In this document: positions 1 through 9,312 of the stretch, one piece after another
How the letters are laid out: each line of letters opens with the position of its first letter
How positions within the stretch are numbered: position 1 is the stretch's first letter
DNA from: Microbacterium telephonicum
GTDB lineage: Bacteria > Actinomycetota > Actinomycetes > Actinomycetales > Microbacteriaceae
DNA length: 64,000 nucleotides
Assembly (NCBI RefSeq): GCF_003651225.1
Contig: NZ_RCDB01000003.1
Span: 375,259 to 439,258 of the forward strand
Direction: 5' to 3'
Notes under the pieces: generated by a model
Database searches by the model: none
The model's input: only the letters and a program-made list of their open reading frames with translations
Told to the model about the DNA's origin: nothing
Program-made: the position numbers and the translations under genes

Positions 1-186
1 GGGACCGAAGAGCGGAAGGTCGAACTGGGCGTCACCGACGGCACGCTCGTGCAGGTGGTGAGCGGTCTCGCCGAAGGCGACGTCGTCCGCCAGTACGTCC
101 CGGGGACCACCGCGGGGACGGAGCCCGTCTGCTATGACGACGGCATGGGCGGCCAGTACTGCGAAGACCCCGGGATGACCTGGTGA
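1..186 (+). CDS. Efflux membrane-fusion (HlyD/RND adaptor-like) protein, C-terminal fragment
   Basis: Only the last 61 codons are in the window, read in frame 1 to the TGA at 184-186. The fragment contains the pattern VELGVTDGTLVQVVSGLAEGD, the typical end of the beta-barrel/membrane-proximal domain of periplasmic-adaptor-like proteins that work with MacB-type ABC transporters. The acidic, Cys-containing tail is not a motif I recognise. The next gene starts inside this stop codon (GTGA), so the two are translationally coupled, and together with the permease that follows they form a three-gene export system. The substrate cannot be read from the sequence. Confidence 0.75.
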   Translation, partial: GTEERKVELGVTDGTLVQVVSGLAEGDVVRQYVPGTTAGTEPVCYDDGMGGQYCEDPGMTW

Positions 187-956
187 CGCTCGTCGACCTC
201 CGCGGGGTCACGCGCCACGTGCTCCTCCCCGACGACACGCGGCTCGACATCCTGCGCGGGATCGATCTGTCGGTCGGCGCCGGAGACCACGTCGCGATCG
301 TCGGCCGGAGCGGATCGGGCAAGTCGACGCTCCTGGGCATCCTCGGCATGCTCGACCTGCCGTCCTCGGGCGAGGTGGCCTTCCGCGGACAGAGCATCTA
401 CCGCGAGCGCGGACCCCGGATGCGGCGCGGCGCACTGGACAGGCTGCGCGGGCGTGAAGTGGGCTTCGTCTTCCAGCAGTTCCATCTGCTGGCGGGTCGC
501 TCGGCCACCGAGAACGTCGCGATGCCGCTGGGCTACGCGCGCGGCCGGCAGTTCTGGCGACGTCGGCGCCTCGCGGAGGAGATGCTGGAGCGCGTCGGGC
601 TCGGGCACCGGCTCGACTCGACGCCCGAGCAGCTCTCCGGCGGCGAACAGCAACGTGTCGCGATCGCGCGTGCCCTCGTCCGCCGACCCGCGCTGATCCT
701 CGCCGATGAGCCGACGGGCGCACTCGACGTCGAGACCGGTGCCGCGGTGATGGCCCTCCTCGATGAGGTCGCCTCCGAGACGGAGGCGGCGCTCGTCACG
801 ATCACCCACGATCTGCACGTCGCCGCGCGCGCCCGGCGGCACTACCGACTCGAGAACGGGCTGCTCGGCGACGTCGACCTCGACGCCGCGACGCGCGAGA
901 CCGCGCTCGGAGCGCTGGCCGGCGCGTCGGTGCCGGCCCCGGGGGTCGCCGGATGA
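183..956 (+). CDS. ABC transporter ATP-binding protein, MacB/LolD type
   Basis: Cytoplasmic ATPase of 257 residues that would energise the permease encoded next. Walker A GRSGSGKST is at 41-49, the Q-loop near 98-100, the signature LSGGEQQ at 151-157 and Walker B LILADEP at 171-177, followed by the switch histidine in TITHD. The spacing and the conserved QQF and GEQQRVAIARA wording are those of the MacB/LolD/FtsE family. The GTG start at 183 overlaps the upstream stop by 4 bp, and the stop overlaps the permease ATG (ATGA), so the three genes form one operon. Membrane-fusion, ATPase and permease together suggest export of a peptide, lipid or drug; which one cannot be told. Confidence 0.9.
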   Translation: MTLVDLRGVTRHVLLPDDTRLDILRGIDLSVGAGDHVAIVGRSGSGKSTLLGILGMLDLPSSGEVAFRGQSIYRERGPRMRRGALDRLRGREVGFVFQQFHLLAGRSATENVAMPLGYARGRQFWRRRRLAEEMLERVGLGHRLDSTPEQLSGGEQQRVAIARALVRRPALILADEPTGALDVETGAAVMALLDEVASETEAALVTITHDLHVAARARRHYRLENGLLGDVDLDAATRETALGALAGASVPAPGVAG

Positions 957-2188
957 GCGCGTTCGTCGGTGCGCTGAGCGAGGCGTGGGCGGAGCTGCGT
1001 CATCACAAACTGCGCGTTCTGCTGAGCCTCATCGGCATCGCGGTGTCGGTGGGTGCGATCGCGGCGGTTCTCGCCCTGGGCGACTACATGCGCCAGAGCA
1101 CCGTCGAGCAGTCCGATCGATACGGCGGCCGTGAGGCGACCGTGGCGATCTCGGTGTATCGCACCGACGGCGCCGTGGTGGACTGGGACGCTTTCGACAC
1201 CGCCGTCCGCTCCGCCGCGGACCGGTTCGACCTCGAGTACGTGACGCGCCGCACCGACCAGCTCGGCACCGGCGTCACGGTGCAGATGCAGGACTACGTG
1301 CGCCCGGTCATGACCCGCCTGGCCGACGCGGACTACGCCGTCATCCATCGCACCGCGCTGCTGGCCGGACGCTGGTTCGACGATGCGGACTCCGACTGGC
1401 TCGCGCCGCCGGCGGTCGTCTCGGAATCGCTCTGGCATGCGCTGGGATCGCCGTCGCTGGACACCACTGCCGCCGCGGGGCCGTCGCCGACCCTGGAGCT
1501 CACCGGGGTCCTCGCCGGCACCTATCGCATCGTCGGGGTGACCCCGGCGGAGTGGCAGGGGGACACGCAGAAGGTCGTCACCCTGATGCCCGACACCTAC
1601 CTCGACCGCGCCGAGGCACTCGGCGAAGGCGACGTGCTGAACTGGGAGGTGTGGGTCTCCGAGGACGCGGTCGATGCGATCGGACCGGAGCTCGCCGCGC
1701 AGCTGCGTGCCGCCGCGGGGCCCGGCACCGAGGTGACGGTGTCGCGGTCGGACTGGGGTTCACGCCCGGAGACGCAGCAGAGCGCGCAGATGTTCGAGAT
1801 GATCACGGGACTGATCGCCGGTCTCGTCCTGCTGCTGGGCGGGCTCGGCCTCGTGAACATCCAGCTCGTCGCGATGCGTCAGCGCATCCGCGAGATCGGT
1901 GTGCGCCGGAGCTTCGGTGCCACCGGCGGGCGTATCTTCACCACCGTGCTGCTCGAGAACGTCGTGGCGACCGCCGTCGCCGGTGTCGTCGGCATCGCGC
2001 TCGCGATCGTCACGATGCGGGTCCTGTTCGCGTGGGAAGTGCTGACCCCGCTGCAGGAGAACCCGGCGTTCCCGCTGCGGGCAGCCCTGATCGCGCTCGG
2101 CGCGGCCGTCGGCATCGGCGCGATCGCCGGGTTCCTGCCCGCCCTCGCCGCCGTGCGCGCGAAGGTGATCGACGCGTTGCGGTTCTGA
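953..2188 (+). CDS. ABC transporter permease, MacB/FtsX family
   Basis: A 411-residue membrane protein with the MacB layout: one N-terminal transmembrane helix (about 20-45), a large extracytoplasmic domain (about 50-280) and three C-terminal helices forming the FtsX domain (about 285-305, 335-360, 375-400). The motif IREIGVRRSFGAT just after the second helix is characteristic of the family. Its start overlaps the ATPase stop by 4 bp. It should form the transmembrane part of the efflux complex with the two preceding gene products. A strong hairpin follows the stop codon. Confidence 0.88.
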   Translation: MSAFVGALSEAWAELRHHKLRVLLSLIGIAVSVGAIAAVLALGDYMRQSTVEQSDRYGGREATVAISVYRTDGAVVDWDAFDTAVRSAADRFDLEYVTRRTDQLGTGVTVQMQDYVRPVMTRLADADYAVIHRTALLAGRWFDDADSDWLAPPAVVSESLWHALGSPSLDTTAAAGPSPTLELTGVLAGTYRIVGVTPAEWQGDTQKVVTLMPDTYLDRAEALGEGDVLNWEVWVSEDAVDAIGPELAAQLRAAAGPGTEVTVSRSDWGSRPETQQSAQMFEMITGLIAGLVLLLGGLGLVNIQLVAMRQRIREIGVRRSFGATGGRIFTTVLLENVVATAVAGVVGIALAIVTMRVLFAWEVLTPLQENPAFPLRAALIALGAAVGIGAIAGFLPALAAVRAKVIDALRF

Positions 2189-2196
2189 TGACACGC

Positions 2197-2231
2197 GAAC
2201 GGGGCGGATGCCGTCGGCACCCGCCCCGTTC
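2197..2231. terminator. Bidirectional hairpin terminator between convergent genes
   Basis: An 11-bp perfect stem GAACGGGGCGG (2197-2207) pairs with 2221-2231. The 13-nt loop carries a small nested GCCG/CGGC stem. It lies 8 bp after the permease stop and 12 bp before the stop of the oppositely oriented hibernation factor, so it can serve both transcripts. Confidence 0.75.
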
Positions 2232-2243
2232 GATGTCGGTGCG

Positions 2244-2906
2244 TCAGGACGCGATCTCGGCGGCGGGGGCAGCCGTCGTGTCGAGGGCGATCACGCCGTA
2301 GTCCCAGCCCTTGCGGCGGTAGACGACGGCGGGACGATCGGTGCGTGCGTCGATGAACAGGAAGAAGTCGTGGCCGACGAGCTCCATCCGGTCGACGGCC
2401 TCCTCGGCCGTCATCCATTCGGCGTCAAAGCTCTTCTGCCGGATGACGACCGGGGTGTAGTCCTCGTCGTCGAGACCGTCGGAGACGACCGGCACCTCGC
2501 CGGTCGCGACGGCGCGCAGCGTGTCGGCCGACGCGGGCTGCACGTCGATCCCCGACAGCGAGCCGCTGTTCTTGTCGAGCTTGGCGCCCCGCGGGTGGTT
2601 GCGGGCGTCGACGCGCTTGTCCTTCGCGCGGCGCAGCTGCTCGGCGAGCTTGTCGACGGCGAGATCGAGCGCCGTGAACTTGTCGCTGTCGGTGGCCTCG
2701 GCCCGTACCACGGGGCCCTTGCCGGTGACGGTGAGCTCCACCGTCTCCTCTTCGCGACTGCCGTTGTGGTACGCGCGATGGGTGACCTTCACGTCCATGC
2801 GCTGGGCGCGCGGCGCGATGTTCTCGATGCGAACGGACTTCTCTTCAGCAACGCTGCGGAACCGATCGGACACGCTCACTCCGACGCCGACAATGCTGGT
2901 TTCCAT
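2244..2906 (-). CDS. hpf: Long-form ribosome hibernation-promoting factor
   Basis: A 220-residue cytoplasmic protein that should bind idle 70S ribosomes and dimerise them into inactive 100S particles. The N-terminal S30AE/YfiA domain (about 1-110) starts METSIVGVGVSVSDRF. The C-terminal dimerisation domain (about 160-215) contains QKSFDAEWMTAEEAVDRME and GHDFFLFIDARTDRPAVVYR, typical of long actinobacterial HPF. The start at 2906 is fixed by a strong Shine-Dalgarno, AAGGAGGT, at 2911-2918; a longer upstream reading would be implausible. It lies downstream of comF in the mtrAB-lpqB region, as in mycobacteria. Confidence 0.95.
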   Translation of the reverse strand: METSIVGVGVSVSDRFRSVAEEKSVRIENIAPRAQRMDVKVTHRAYHNGSREEETVELTVTGKGPVVRAEATDSDKFTALDLAVDKLAEQLRRAKDKRVDARNHPRGAKLDKNSGSLSGIDVQPASADTLRAVATGEVPVVSDGLDDEDYTPVVIRQKSFDAEWMTAEEAVDRMELVGHDFFLFIDARTDRPAVVYRRKGWDYGVIALDTTAAPAAEIAS

Positions 2907-2995
2907 CCTGACCTCCTTGTTCCGGGTCCTCCCGGTCAAGGGCGGACCCTGAGTTCGCCTTGTCCCCACCACCGTACTGGCGCGGGCCGGTGATG

Positions 2996-3706
2996 TCACC
3001 TCTCGTTCCCGTGTTTAACGGATGCCGCAGCCCCATCGGCGTGTCGCGGAGTGGACGCGACCGTCGCCGCGCCCAGCACGACCGCGCCGGCCGCTTCGAG
3101 GACGCGGGCGGCCTCCCGCAGCGTCGACCCCGTCGTCACGACGTCGTCGACCACGACGACCCGGAGATCGGCCGCCGCGGATTCGGCCGTGAAGGCCCCG
3201 GCGAGGTTCTCGGCCCGCTCGGCGCGCGCGAGGCCACGCTGATCGGCAGTGCCGCGCGCGATCCGCAGCAGGCGCACCGGACGCGCACCGGCACGCCGCA
3301 CGAGCAGTTCGGGCGCGACGAATCCGCGCCGCCGCATCGCCGCGCGCGAGCTCGGCACCGGTACGACCGCGAACGACGCCCCGTCTCGCCGCAGCGCGTC
3401 GGGCACGACTGTGGACACGGCGACGGCGAGCGCGGCGCCGAGCGGGCGCGCAAGGGGTGTGCGCCCGTCCTCCTTGAACGCCCTAAGGGCTCGGGCGCAG
3501 ACGCCCTCGAACCGCAGCGCGCTGCACACACGCAGCGGCGCGCCCGCTCCCCTGTCCACGCTGCGGAGGGTGGGCCGCGCAGTCATCTCGGCCGCACACG
3601 AGGCGCACAGCAGGGCGCCCGGCTCGTCGCAGCCGGCGCACGTGGAGGCGAAGACGACGTCGAGCGCTTCGTCGAGGGCGCGACGCCAGGCCTCGGGGAG
3701 CGGCAT
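2996..3706 (-). CDS. comF: ComF family phosphoribosyltransferase-like protein
   Basis: A 236-residue protein with an N-terminal zinc-finger-like segment (two CxxC pairs around CAGC and CASC, residues about 21-37). A C-terminal type I phosphoribosyltransferase fold carries the PRPP loop VVVVDDVVTTGSTLREA. In other bacteria ComF is needed for DNA uptake, and its enzymatic reaction is not settled. The start at 3706 (MPLPEAW) was chosen because it gives the normal family length; the in-frame sequence upstream is out-of-frame lpqB. It follows lpqB by 101 bp, probably in the same transcript. Confidence 0.85.
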   Translation of the reverse strand: MPLPEAWRRALDEALDVVFASTCAGCDEPGALLCASCAAEMTARPTLRSVDRGAGAPLRVCSALRFEGVCARALRAFKEDGRTPLARPLGAALAVAVSTVVPDALRRDGASFAVVPVPSSRAAMRRRGFVAPELLVRRAGARPVRLLRIARGTADQRGLARAERAENLAGAFTAESAAADLRVVVVDDVVTTGSTLREAARVLEAAGAVVLGAATVASTPRHADGAAASVKHGNER

Positions 3707-3807
3707 CCGCCCAGTGTGCGTTCCGCCGGTCGACGTCGGGGGCGCGGATCGCGAAGTCGTGGCCGGTGCCCTGCAGAACCGCGTTGTGGAGGAAGACCGC
3801 GTGAAGG

Positions 3808-5496
3808 CTACTGCGGCGTGCCCTGCTGGACGGCGAGCAGGTCGACGCCGGTGTCGACCTGCTGCCAGGTCGACCCGCGCTGCACGAACAACCCACCGTC
3901 CGCGTCGCGCAGGCGTGCCGAACCGGACTGGTTTCCGCCGGCGACGCTCACCGTGCCCTCGCGCGCCCGGATGACGGTGCCCGGTCCGCCCACCGGCTGC
4001 GTGCGCAGGTACCGGTCCTCGCCGCTGGTGTACACGACCGCGGTGGTGACCCCGTCGAGCCAGGTGAGGGAGATGCCGTCCCCGTCCAGCACGGCCAGCG
4101 GCGTGCGCTCGCCGCTGAGCGAGGCGGGGGCACCGTCGTCGTCGCGGATGATCGAGGCGATCCACACCGCCGACTGCGTCCCTTCGCGCACGACCGCCGC
4201 GATGCGCGTGCCGTCACGGGAGACCCGCACCGAGAGGATGCGGGAGGCGCCCGTCCACGCCCCCGTCAATTCGAACGCGGTGCCGTCGGGGGCGTACGCG
4301 ACGAGCGCGTCGGGCTCGTCGGCCGGCACGACGTAGATGTAGCCGTCGGGGTCGATCGTGGGCGCAAGCACCCCGGCGCGGGTGTCGAGCACCGTGACCG
4401 TGCCGTCGGCGCTCGCCCGGGCGACGACGCCGTCGCGGGTGCGCACCGCGGCGACCGCGCGATCGGCGGCGACCTCGACGGACTCGGCGTCGGCGGCGAC
4501 GACGGCACCCGACAGGCCGGGGATCGGCGTGATCTCGTCTCCGGAGAGGAAGCCGAACGCTCCCTCGGACTGCACGATCATGCGTGCGTCCACACGCGTG
4601 TCCCGCACGGGCACGACACTGGCGGCGAGCGTCTGCCCGTCGACGAGCATCTCGACGTCCATGATCCCGGCGGTCGCGAGGCTCATCTCCAGCTGCGTCT
4701 GCATCCGGTCGAGCGTCCCCTGGTCGAGGCCCCGGGCGGCGCTGCGCAGCGTGACCTCCGCGGCCCCCTGACGCACCGGGACGGAACGCTGCGCGAGGCC
4801 GGCGCTCTCGGTGAACGACGTGCGCACCGCCGAGGCCAGCCACGGGCTCGGCGCCCCCTCGACGAGCGCCTCGGTGATGCGGGTCGCCGCCGTCTCGACG
4901 GGGAACCACCGCTGCTCGGGGACGAGGTAGCGCCAGTCCGGATCGAAGTACATGAGCGAGTACGGCCGGAAGACGCTCTGGAAGCGGGTCGTGTCGAGCA
5001 CGATGCCGTCGGGCGCCTGCGTGATCCGCCACTCCCCGTCGGCCTGCTGCGCCAGCTGATAGGTCAGTTCGGTGGGCTGGGTGCCCTCGGCGATCACGTA
5101 CGCGCCGGTCGCGTCGACGGTCGCCTCCGGGATGACGCCGACGACGATCCGCTCGTCGGAGACCGTCGTCACGGTGCGGTCGCCGGGCGCGTAGACGGTG
5201 ACGGATGCCGCCGGCTTCCACACCGCCCGGGCCTCCTCGCTGAGGAACAACTGCGCCGTCTGCCAGTCGCTGCGCGGGCCGGAACCGGCCGCGATGAACC
5301 CGTCGACGATCTGCTGCGGCGTCATGCCCTCGGCGGGCCCGTTCGGCACGTACGCGAACGGCGGCTCGCCGTCTTCGACACCGGCCTGGCCGATGCGCAC
5401 GGGCCCGGAGGTGGGCAGGCCGGCGCAGGCGGCGAGCGCCATCACGATCAGGAGCGAGGCGGCGGCGAGGGCGGCGCGCAGCGGGCGAGCGGTCAT
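3808..5496 (-). CDS. lpqB: Lipoprotein LpqB, partner of the MtrAB two-component system
   Basis: A 562-residue lipoprotein. An N-terminal hydrophobic signal ends in the lipobox LAAC with the lipidated cysteine at residue 24. It is followed by a GerMN-like domain (about 200-300) and a C-terminal beta-propeller-like region rich in VLD and DG turns. In actinobacteria LpqB interacts with the outer part of the sensor kinase MtrB and modulates MtrA activation. Its ATG overlaps the mtrB stop by 4 bp (ATGA at 5493-5496), so translation is coupled. Length and position match the family. Confidence 0.95.
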   Translation of the reverse strand: MTARPLRAALAAASLLIVMALAACAGLPTSGPVRIGQAGVEDGEPPFAYVPNGPAEGMTPQQIVDGFIAAGSGPRSDWQTAQLFLSEEARAVWKPAASVTVYAPGDRTVTTVSDERIVVGVIPEATVDATGAYVIAEGTQPTELTYQLAQQADGEWRITQAPDGIVLDTTRFQSVFRPYSLMYFDPDWRYLVPEQRWFPVETAATRITEALVEGAPSPWLASAVRTSFTESAGLAQRSVPVRQGAAEVTLRSAARGLDQGTLDRMQTQLEMSLATAGIMDVEMLVDGQTLAASVVPVRDTRVDARMIVQSEGAFGFLSGDEITPIPGLSGAVVAADAESVEVAADRAVAAVRTRDGVVARASADGTVTVLDTRAGVLAPTIDPDGYIYVVPADEPDALVAYAPDGTAFELTGAWTGASRILSVRVSRDGTRIAAVVREGTQSAVWIASIIRDDDGAPASLSGERTPLAVLDGDGISLTWLDGVTTAVVYTSGEDRYLRTQPVGGPGTVIRAREGTVSVAGGNQSGSARLRDADGGLFVQRGSTWQQVDTGVDLLAVQQGTPQ

Positions 5497-7157
5497 CGGC
5501 GGCCTCCGGCATCCGGGAGGGTGATGGGCTGGGTGAGTCCGAGGTCGCCGAGCGGGGCGCCCTCGTCGCCCGGGTCGAGCGGGATGGGGCTCACCCCGTC
5601 GAGGCTCTGGCCGTGGCGCGGAAGAGTGAGCACGAAGTGGGTGCCGCGGCCGAGCTCCGACCACACCCCCAGCATGCCGCCGTGCAGCTTGGCGTCGCCG
5701 AGTGCGATCGACAGGCCCAGCCCGGTGCCGCCGATCGTGCGCTTGCGCGACGGGTCGGCGCGCCAGAACCGGTCGAAGACCCGCTCCGTGTCTTCGGGGC
5801 GCATGCCCAGACCGTAGTCGCGCACCCCGAGGGCCACGGCGCGCTGATCGCTGTCGACGGTGACGACGATCGGCCGCCCCTCCCCGTGCTCGATCGCGTT
5901 GCCGAGCAGGTTGCGCACGATGCGGCGGATGCGGCGGGCATCCATGTCGACCGGGGAATATCCCCCGGGTGCGACGAGGCGCACATCGCTGCCGTGCTGC
6001 TCGGCCAGCTGCGCCATCGACTCGATGACGTCTTCGGCGAGCTGGGCGAGGCTCGTGGCCTCGTGCTCGAGCTGCACCGAGCCGGCGTCGTAGCGGCTGA
6101 TCTCGAGCAGGTCGGCCAGCAGCACCTCGAAGCGCTGCACCTGCGCGTGGAGCAACTCCGCGGTGCGCGCCGTCGTCGGGTCGAACTCGCCTTTCTGGTC
6201 GTTGAGCATGTCGGAGGCGAGCCGGATCGTCGTCAGCGGCGTGCGCAGCTCGTGGGAGACGTCGGAGACGAAGCGCTGCTGCACGAGCGAGAGGTCGGCG
6301 AGCTCCTTGATCTGACTCTCGATGCTGTCGGCCATCGCGTTGAACGAGCGGCCGAGGGTCGCGAACTCGTCTTCGCCGGTCACCGGAAGGCGCACCCCGA
6401 GGTCGCCGCCGGCGAGCTTCGCACTCGTCTCGGCCGCCTGGGCGATCGGCACGGTCACCGAGCGCAGCACGATCCACACGATCGCGCCGATGAGCACGAC
6501 GAGTGTGAGCCCGACGATCCACAGCGTCACCTGCACGAACCCGAGGGTGGACTGCTCCCCCGACAGGTCGTAGCCGAAGTACAGCTCGTACGCGCCCGCC
6601 TCGGGCACCTGCAGCTGCTGGCCGATGACGACCGCCGGGACGACCTCGCCGTCGTCACCGGGCAGGCCGATCGACTGCCACCACTGCTGGTCGGGCGCCG
6701 CCTGCACGCTCGCCCGCAGCTCCGGCGAGATCATCTGGGCGGTCAGCCCGCCGCGGTCGAAGTCCTGCGGGGCCAGCACGGAGGGCTCGTCGGAGATCCG
6801 CGAGACGACCATCATGTCGGTGGCCGCCTGCCGTGACACGACGTCGCGGAGGTCGGTCATGAGGTTCTGCAGCACGAGCGGGTCGCCCTCGACGACGGCG
6901 GCGTCCATCTTCTCCTGCGCCGCCTCCGTCGCCCGCGACGCCGCGGCCTCCGCCTGACGCACGCGCGAGTCGAAGAGGTCGTTCTGGATCGCGAGCGCCA
7001 TCCACACGAGCGCCACGAGGATCGTGAGCACCGTGAGACCGAGGGTCACGGTGAGCGTGCGGAACCGCAGCGACCGGCGCCACGACTCGACCATGCGGTC
7101 CGGCCACGACCGCCAGTCGCGCCACAGCGCCCGGCGGGCGGCGCGCGAGACCGCCAT
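5493..7157 (-). CDS. mtrB: Sensor histidine kinase MtrB
   Basis: A 554-residue membrane kinase. Transmembrane helices lie at about 36-57 and 207-231 and enclose an extracytoplasmic sensor domain of about 150 residues. A HAMP linker (about 232-285) precedes the phosphoacceptor segment FVSDVSHELRTPLT, with His302. The ATPase domain carries the N box (NLLGNAIEHG), G1 (DYGLGM) and G2 (GTGLGLSI). It phosphorylates MtrA and so controls cell-wall hydrolases and osmotic response in actinobacteria. The start lies 6 bp after the mtrA stop, and lpqB overlaps its end. Confidence 0.96.
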   Translation of the reverse strand: MAVSRAARRALWRDWRSWPDRMVESWRRSLRFRTLTVTLGLTVLTILVALVWMALAIQNDLFDSRVRQAEAAASRATEAAQEKMDAAVVEGDPLVLQNLMTDLRDVVSRQAATDMMVVSRISDEPSVLAPQDFDRGGLTAQMISPELRASVQAAPDQQWWQSIGLPGDDGEVVPAVVIGQQLQVPEAGAYELYFGYDLSGEQSTLGFVQVTLWIVGLTLVVLIGAIVWIVLRSVTVPIAQAAETSAKLAGGDLGVRLPVTGEDEFATLGRSFNAMADSIESQIKELADLSLVQQRFVSDVSHELRTPLTTIRLASDMLNDQKGEFDPTTARTAELLHAQVQRFEVLLADLLEISRYDAGSVQLEHEATSLAQLAEDVIESMAQLAEQHGSDVRLVAPGGYSPVDMDARRIRRIVRNLLGNAIEHGEGRPIVVTVDSDQRAVALGVRDYGLGMRPEDTERVFDRFWRADPSRKRTIGGTGLGLSIALGDAKLHGGMLGVWSELGRGTHFVLTLPRHGQSLDGVSPIPLDPGDEGAPLGDLGLTQPITLPDAGGRR

Positions 7158-7163
7158 GGGCGG

Positions 7164-7844
7164 TTACACCACCGCGCCGGCGCGGTACCCGACGCCGCGC
7201 ACCGTCGTGACGATGCGGGGGTTGTCGGGGTCGAGCTCGACCTTGGCGCGCAGGCGCTGCACGTGCACGTTGACGAGCCGCGTGTCGGCTTTGTAGTGGT
7301 AGCCCCACACCTGCTCGAGCAGCATTTCGCGCGAGAACACCTGCTGCGGCTTCGAGGCGAGCGCCACGAGCAGCTCGAACTCGAGCGGTGTGAGGGCGAT
7401 GACGGCGTCGCCGCGACGCACCTCGTGCGCCGAGACGTCGACGGTGAGGTCGCCGATACGCAGCGCCTCCTCGGTCGGCGGAGCGGCCGGGCGCAGGCGC
7501 GTGCGGATGCGGGCGACGAGCTCCTTCGGGTTGAAGGGCTTGACGATGTAGTCGTCGGCGCCGGATTCGAGGCCGCGCACCACGTCGGCGGTGTCGGTGC
7601 GGGCGGTCAGCATGATGATCGGCACACCCGACTCGCTGCGGATGCGAGTGCAGATCTCGATCCCGTCCATCCCGGGGAGCATGAGATCGAGCAGCACGAG
7701 CTCGGGACGCTCCTCGCGCCAGACGTCCACGGCGATCGCCCCGTCCGCGCAGAACGCCGGCTCGAAGCCCTCGGTGCGCAGCACGATGCCGATCATCTCG
7801 GCCAGGGCGGTGTCGTCGTCGACGACCAGGATGCGGGATGCCAT
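7164..7844 (-). CDS. mtrA: DNA-binding response regulator MtrA (OmpR/PhoB class)
   Basis: A 226-residue regulator. The receiver domain (1-120) has the acidic pocket DDD at 9-11, the phosphoacceptor Asp53 in LLDLMLPGMDG and the conserved lysine in YIVKPF. The C-terminal winged helix (about 130-225) includes VNVHVQRLRAKVE. MtrA is essential or central in many actinobacteria, controlling cell-wall peptidases, DnaA and osmoprotection. It is first gene of the operon mtrA-mtrB-lpqB. In the 166-bp region shared with the divergent gene at 8011, a TACTGT box lies at 7898-7903 and GTATCCG occurs twice with 12-bp spacing (7901-7907, 7913-7919). Confidence 0.97.
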   Translation of the reverse strand: MASRILVVDDDTALAEMIGIVLRTEGFEPAFCADGAIAVDVWREERPELVLLDLMLPGMDGIEICTRIRSESGVPIIMLTARTDTADVVRGLESGADDYIVKPFNPKELVARIRTRLRPAAPPTEEALRIGDLTVDVSAHEVRRGDAVIALTPLEFELLVALASKPQQVFSREMLLEQVWGYHYKADTRLVNVHVQRLRAKVELDPDNPRIVTTVRGVGYRAGAVV

Positions 7845-8010
7845 GAACCCATTCGTCCTTCGGGTACTCGGGCGCGCCGGACGCGACGCGCAGTCCCACA
7901 GTATCCGACGGTGTATCCGGCGTCGCTGAACACCCGCCGGGCGCCGCCGAGCGGCATCCGCGCTGTGCCACGATAGGACGACCCGTGATGTCCCCCCGAG
8001 GAGGCCGCCC

Positions 8011-9312
8011 GTGACCGCCTATCCGTCGTGGACGCCTGCGTCGCGGCCGGGCATCGTCCCACTGCAGCCGCTCGGCTTCGGCACCGTGCTGGGCCGCTCC
8101 TTCACGGCGCTGCGCCACAATCCGCGCGTGCTTCTCGGCTTCGCGATGGGGGTGCAGCTGCTCGCGGTGCTGATCGTCGCCGGCGCCGGGCTCGGGCTCG
8201 GGATGCTGACCTTCTCGCGCCTGGCGAGCCTGCAGCCCGGGTCCGAGGACTTCGAGGCGGTCATGACCGGGTCGACGGCGCTGATGATCGTGATGGGCAT
8301 CGTGCTCTCGGTCGCCTCGACCGCGTTGACGGTCGTCGTGCAGGCCGTCGTCGTGCTGGAGGTCACCCACGCGGTCGTCGCCGAAAAGCTCACGGTGCGG
8401 CAGCTGTGGCGTCAGGTGCGTCCCGCGCTGTGGCGCCTCATCGGCTATTCCCTGCTGCTGCTCGCGGTGATCGTCGTCGCGGTCGTGATCGCCGCGGCCG
8501 TGTTCTTCGCGCTGAGCGTCGCCATCGGCCCCGCCGCGATCGTGCCGGTGCTGCTGCTGGTGATCGCGACGATCCCGCTGTGGCTGTGGCTGAGCACCAA
8601 ACTGATGCTGGTGCCGGCCGTCATCGTCGTCGAGGGGGCGGGCATCCGGGCCGCGATCGCGCGCTCGTGGCGTCTGATCCGGGGACGCTTCTGGGTGGGG
8701 CTGGGCGTGACGGTGGTCGTCTCGCTCGTCTTCGGCACGCTCGCCCAGGTCGTGAGCCTGCCGCTCACGTTCGCCGCACTCGGCATCAGCACCGCCCTGT
8801 CGCCGACCGGCGACCCCGAAGTCGGCGCGTTCGTGACGCTGGTGATCGTCACGCTCATCACCTACGCGTTGACCTTCGTCATCCAGTCGATCTCGCTCGT
8901 CGTGCTCGCGACGGCGACGACGCTCGTCTACGTCGACTGCCGGATGCGTCACGAGGGGCTCGATCTCGACCTGCTCGCGTACGTCGAGCGGCGCGACGCC
9001 GGGGAGACCGGCCTCGCCGACCCGTATCTCCTGCACATCGGCCGCTCGCTGCCGCGGTGGGCGCCGCCTGTCGCGGCCTCGCCATACGCCGCGGCCGCTG
9101 CGCCGGCTCCCCCGTCGCCGCCCGTGACCCGCGCACCGGTGCCGTTCGGCGCGCCGCCGCCCGCTCCCGCCGCTCCCGTGCCGGCGCCCGCCGGTGTCCC
9201 CACTCCCGGTGCGCCGCAGACGACGGATCGCGGCCCGGCAGCGCCCGGGCAGGCGGACACCCCGTCCGCGACGCAGTGGACCGCACCGGGCGCTCCCGCG
9301 GAGCGGCCGTGA
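8011..9312 (+). CDS. Polytopic membrane protein with Pro/Ala-rich tail (glycerophosphodiesterase membrane-domain-like)
   Basis: A 433-residue protein with about six hydrophobic helices between residues 35 and 300, followed by a Pro/Ala-rich, probably disordered cytoplasmic tail (about 350-433). Proteins of this shape are usually labelled glycerophosphoryl diester phosphodiesterase membrane domain; that domain is a membrane anchor only, and no catalytic part is present. The GTG start at 8011 is preceded by GAGGAGG. It heads an operon with DUF4129, DUF4350, MoxR and DUF58 proteins; the next start overlaps its stop (GTGA). Confidence 0.75.
   Translation: MTAYPSWTPASRPGIVPLQPLGFGTVLGRSFTALRHNPRVLLGFAMGVQLLAVLIVAGAGLGLGMLTFSRLASLQPGSEDFEAVMTGSTALMIVMGIVLSVASTALTVVVQAVVVLEVTHAVVAEKLTVRQLWRQVRPALWRLIGYSLLLLAVIVVAVVIAAAVFFALSVAIGPAAIVPVLLLVIATIPLWLWLSTKLMLVPAVIVVEGAGIRAAIARSWRLIRGRFWVGLGVTVVVSLVFGTLAQVVSLPLTFAALGISTALSPTGDPEVGAFVTLVIVTLITYALTFVIQSISLVVLATATTLVYVDCRMRHEGLDLDLLAYVERRDAGETGLADPYLLHIGRSLPRWAPPVAASPYAAAAAPAPPSPPVTRAPVPFGAPPPAPAAPVPAPAGVPTPGAPQTTDRGPAAPGQADTPSATQWTAPGAPAERP

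Noticed and set aside
7898..7919. Direct repeat GTATCCG upstream of mtrA as an autoregulatory MtrA site
   Set aside because: The 7-bp repeat with 12-bp spacing is not of GTCAC type and overlaps the likely -10 box; too weak to call.
6655..9036. 793-codon minus-strand frame across mtrB, mtrA and the divergent gene
   Set aside because: Composition is that of out-of-frame high-GC sequence, and it contains no recognisable domain.
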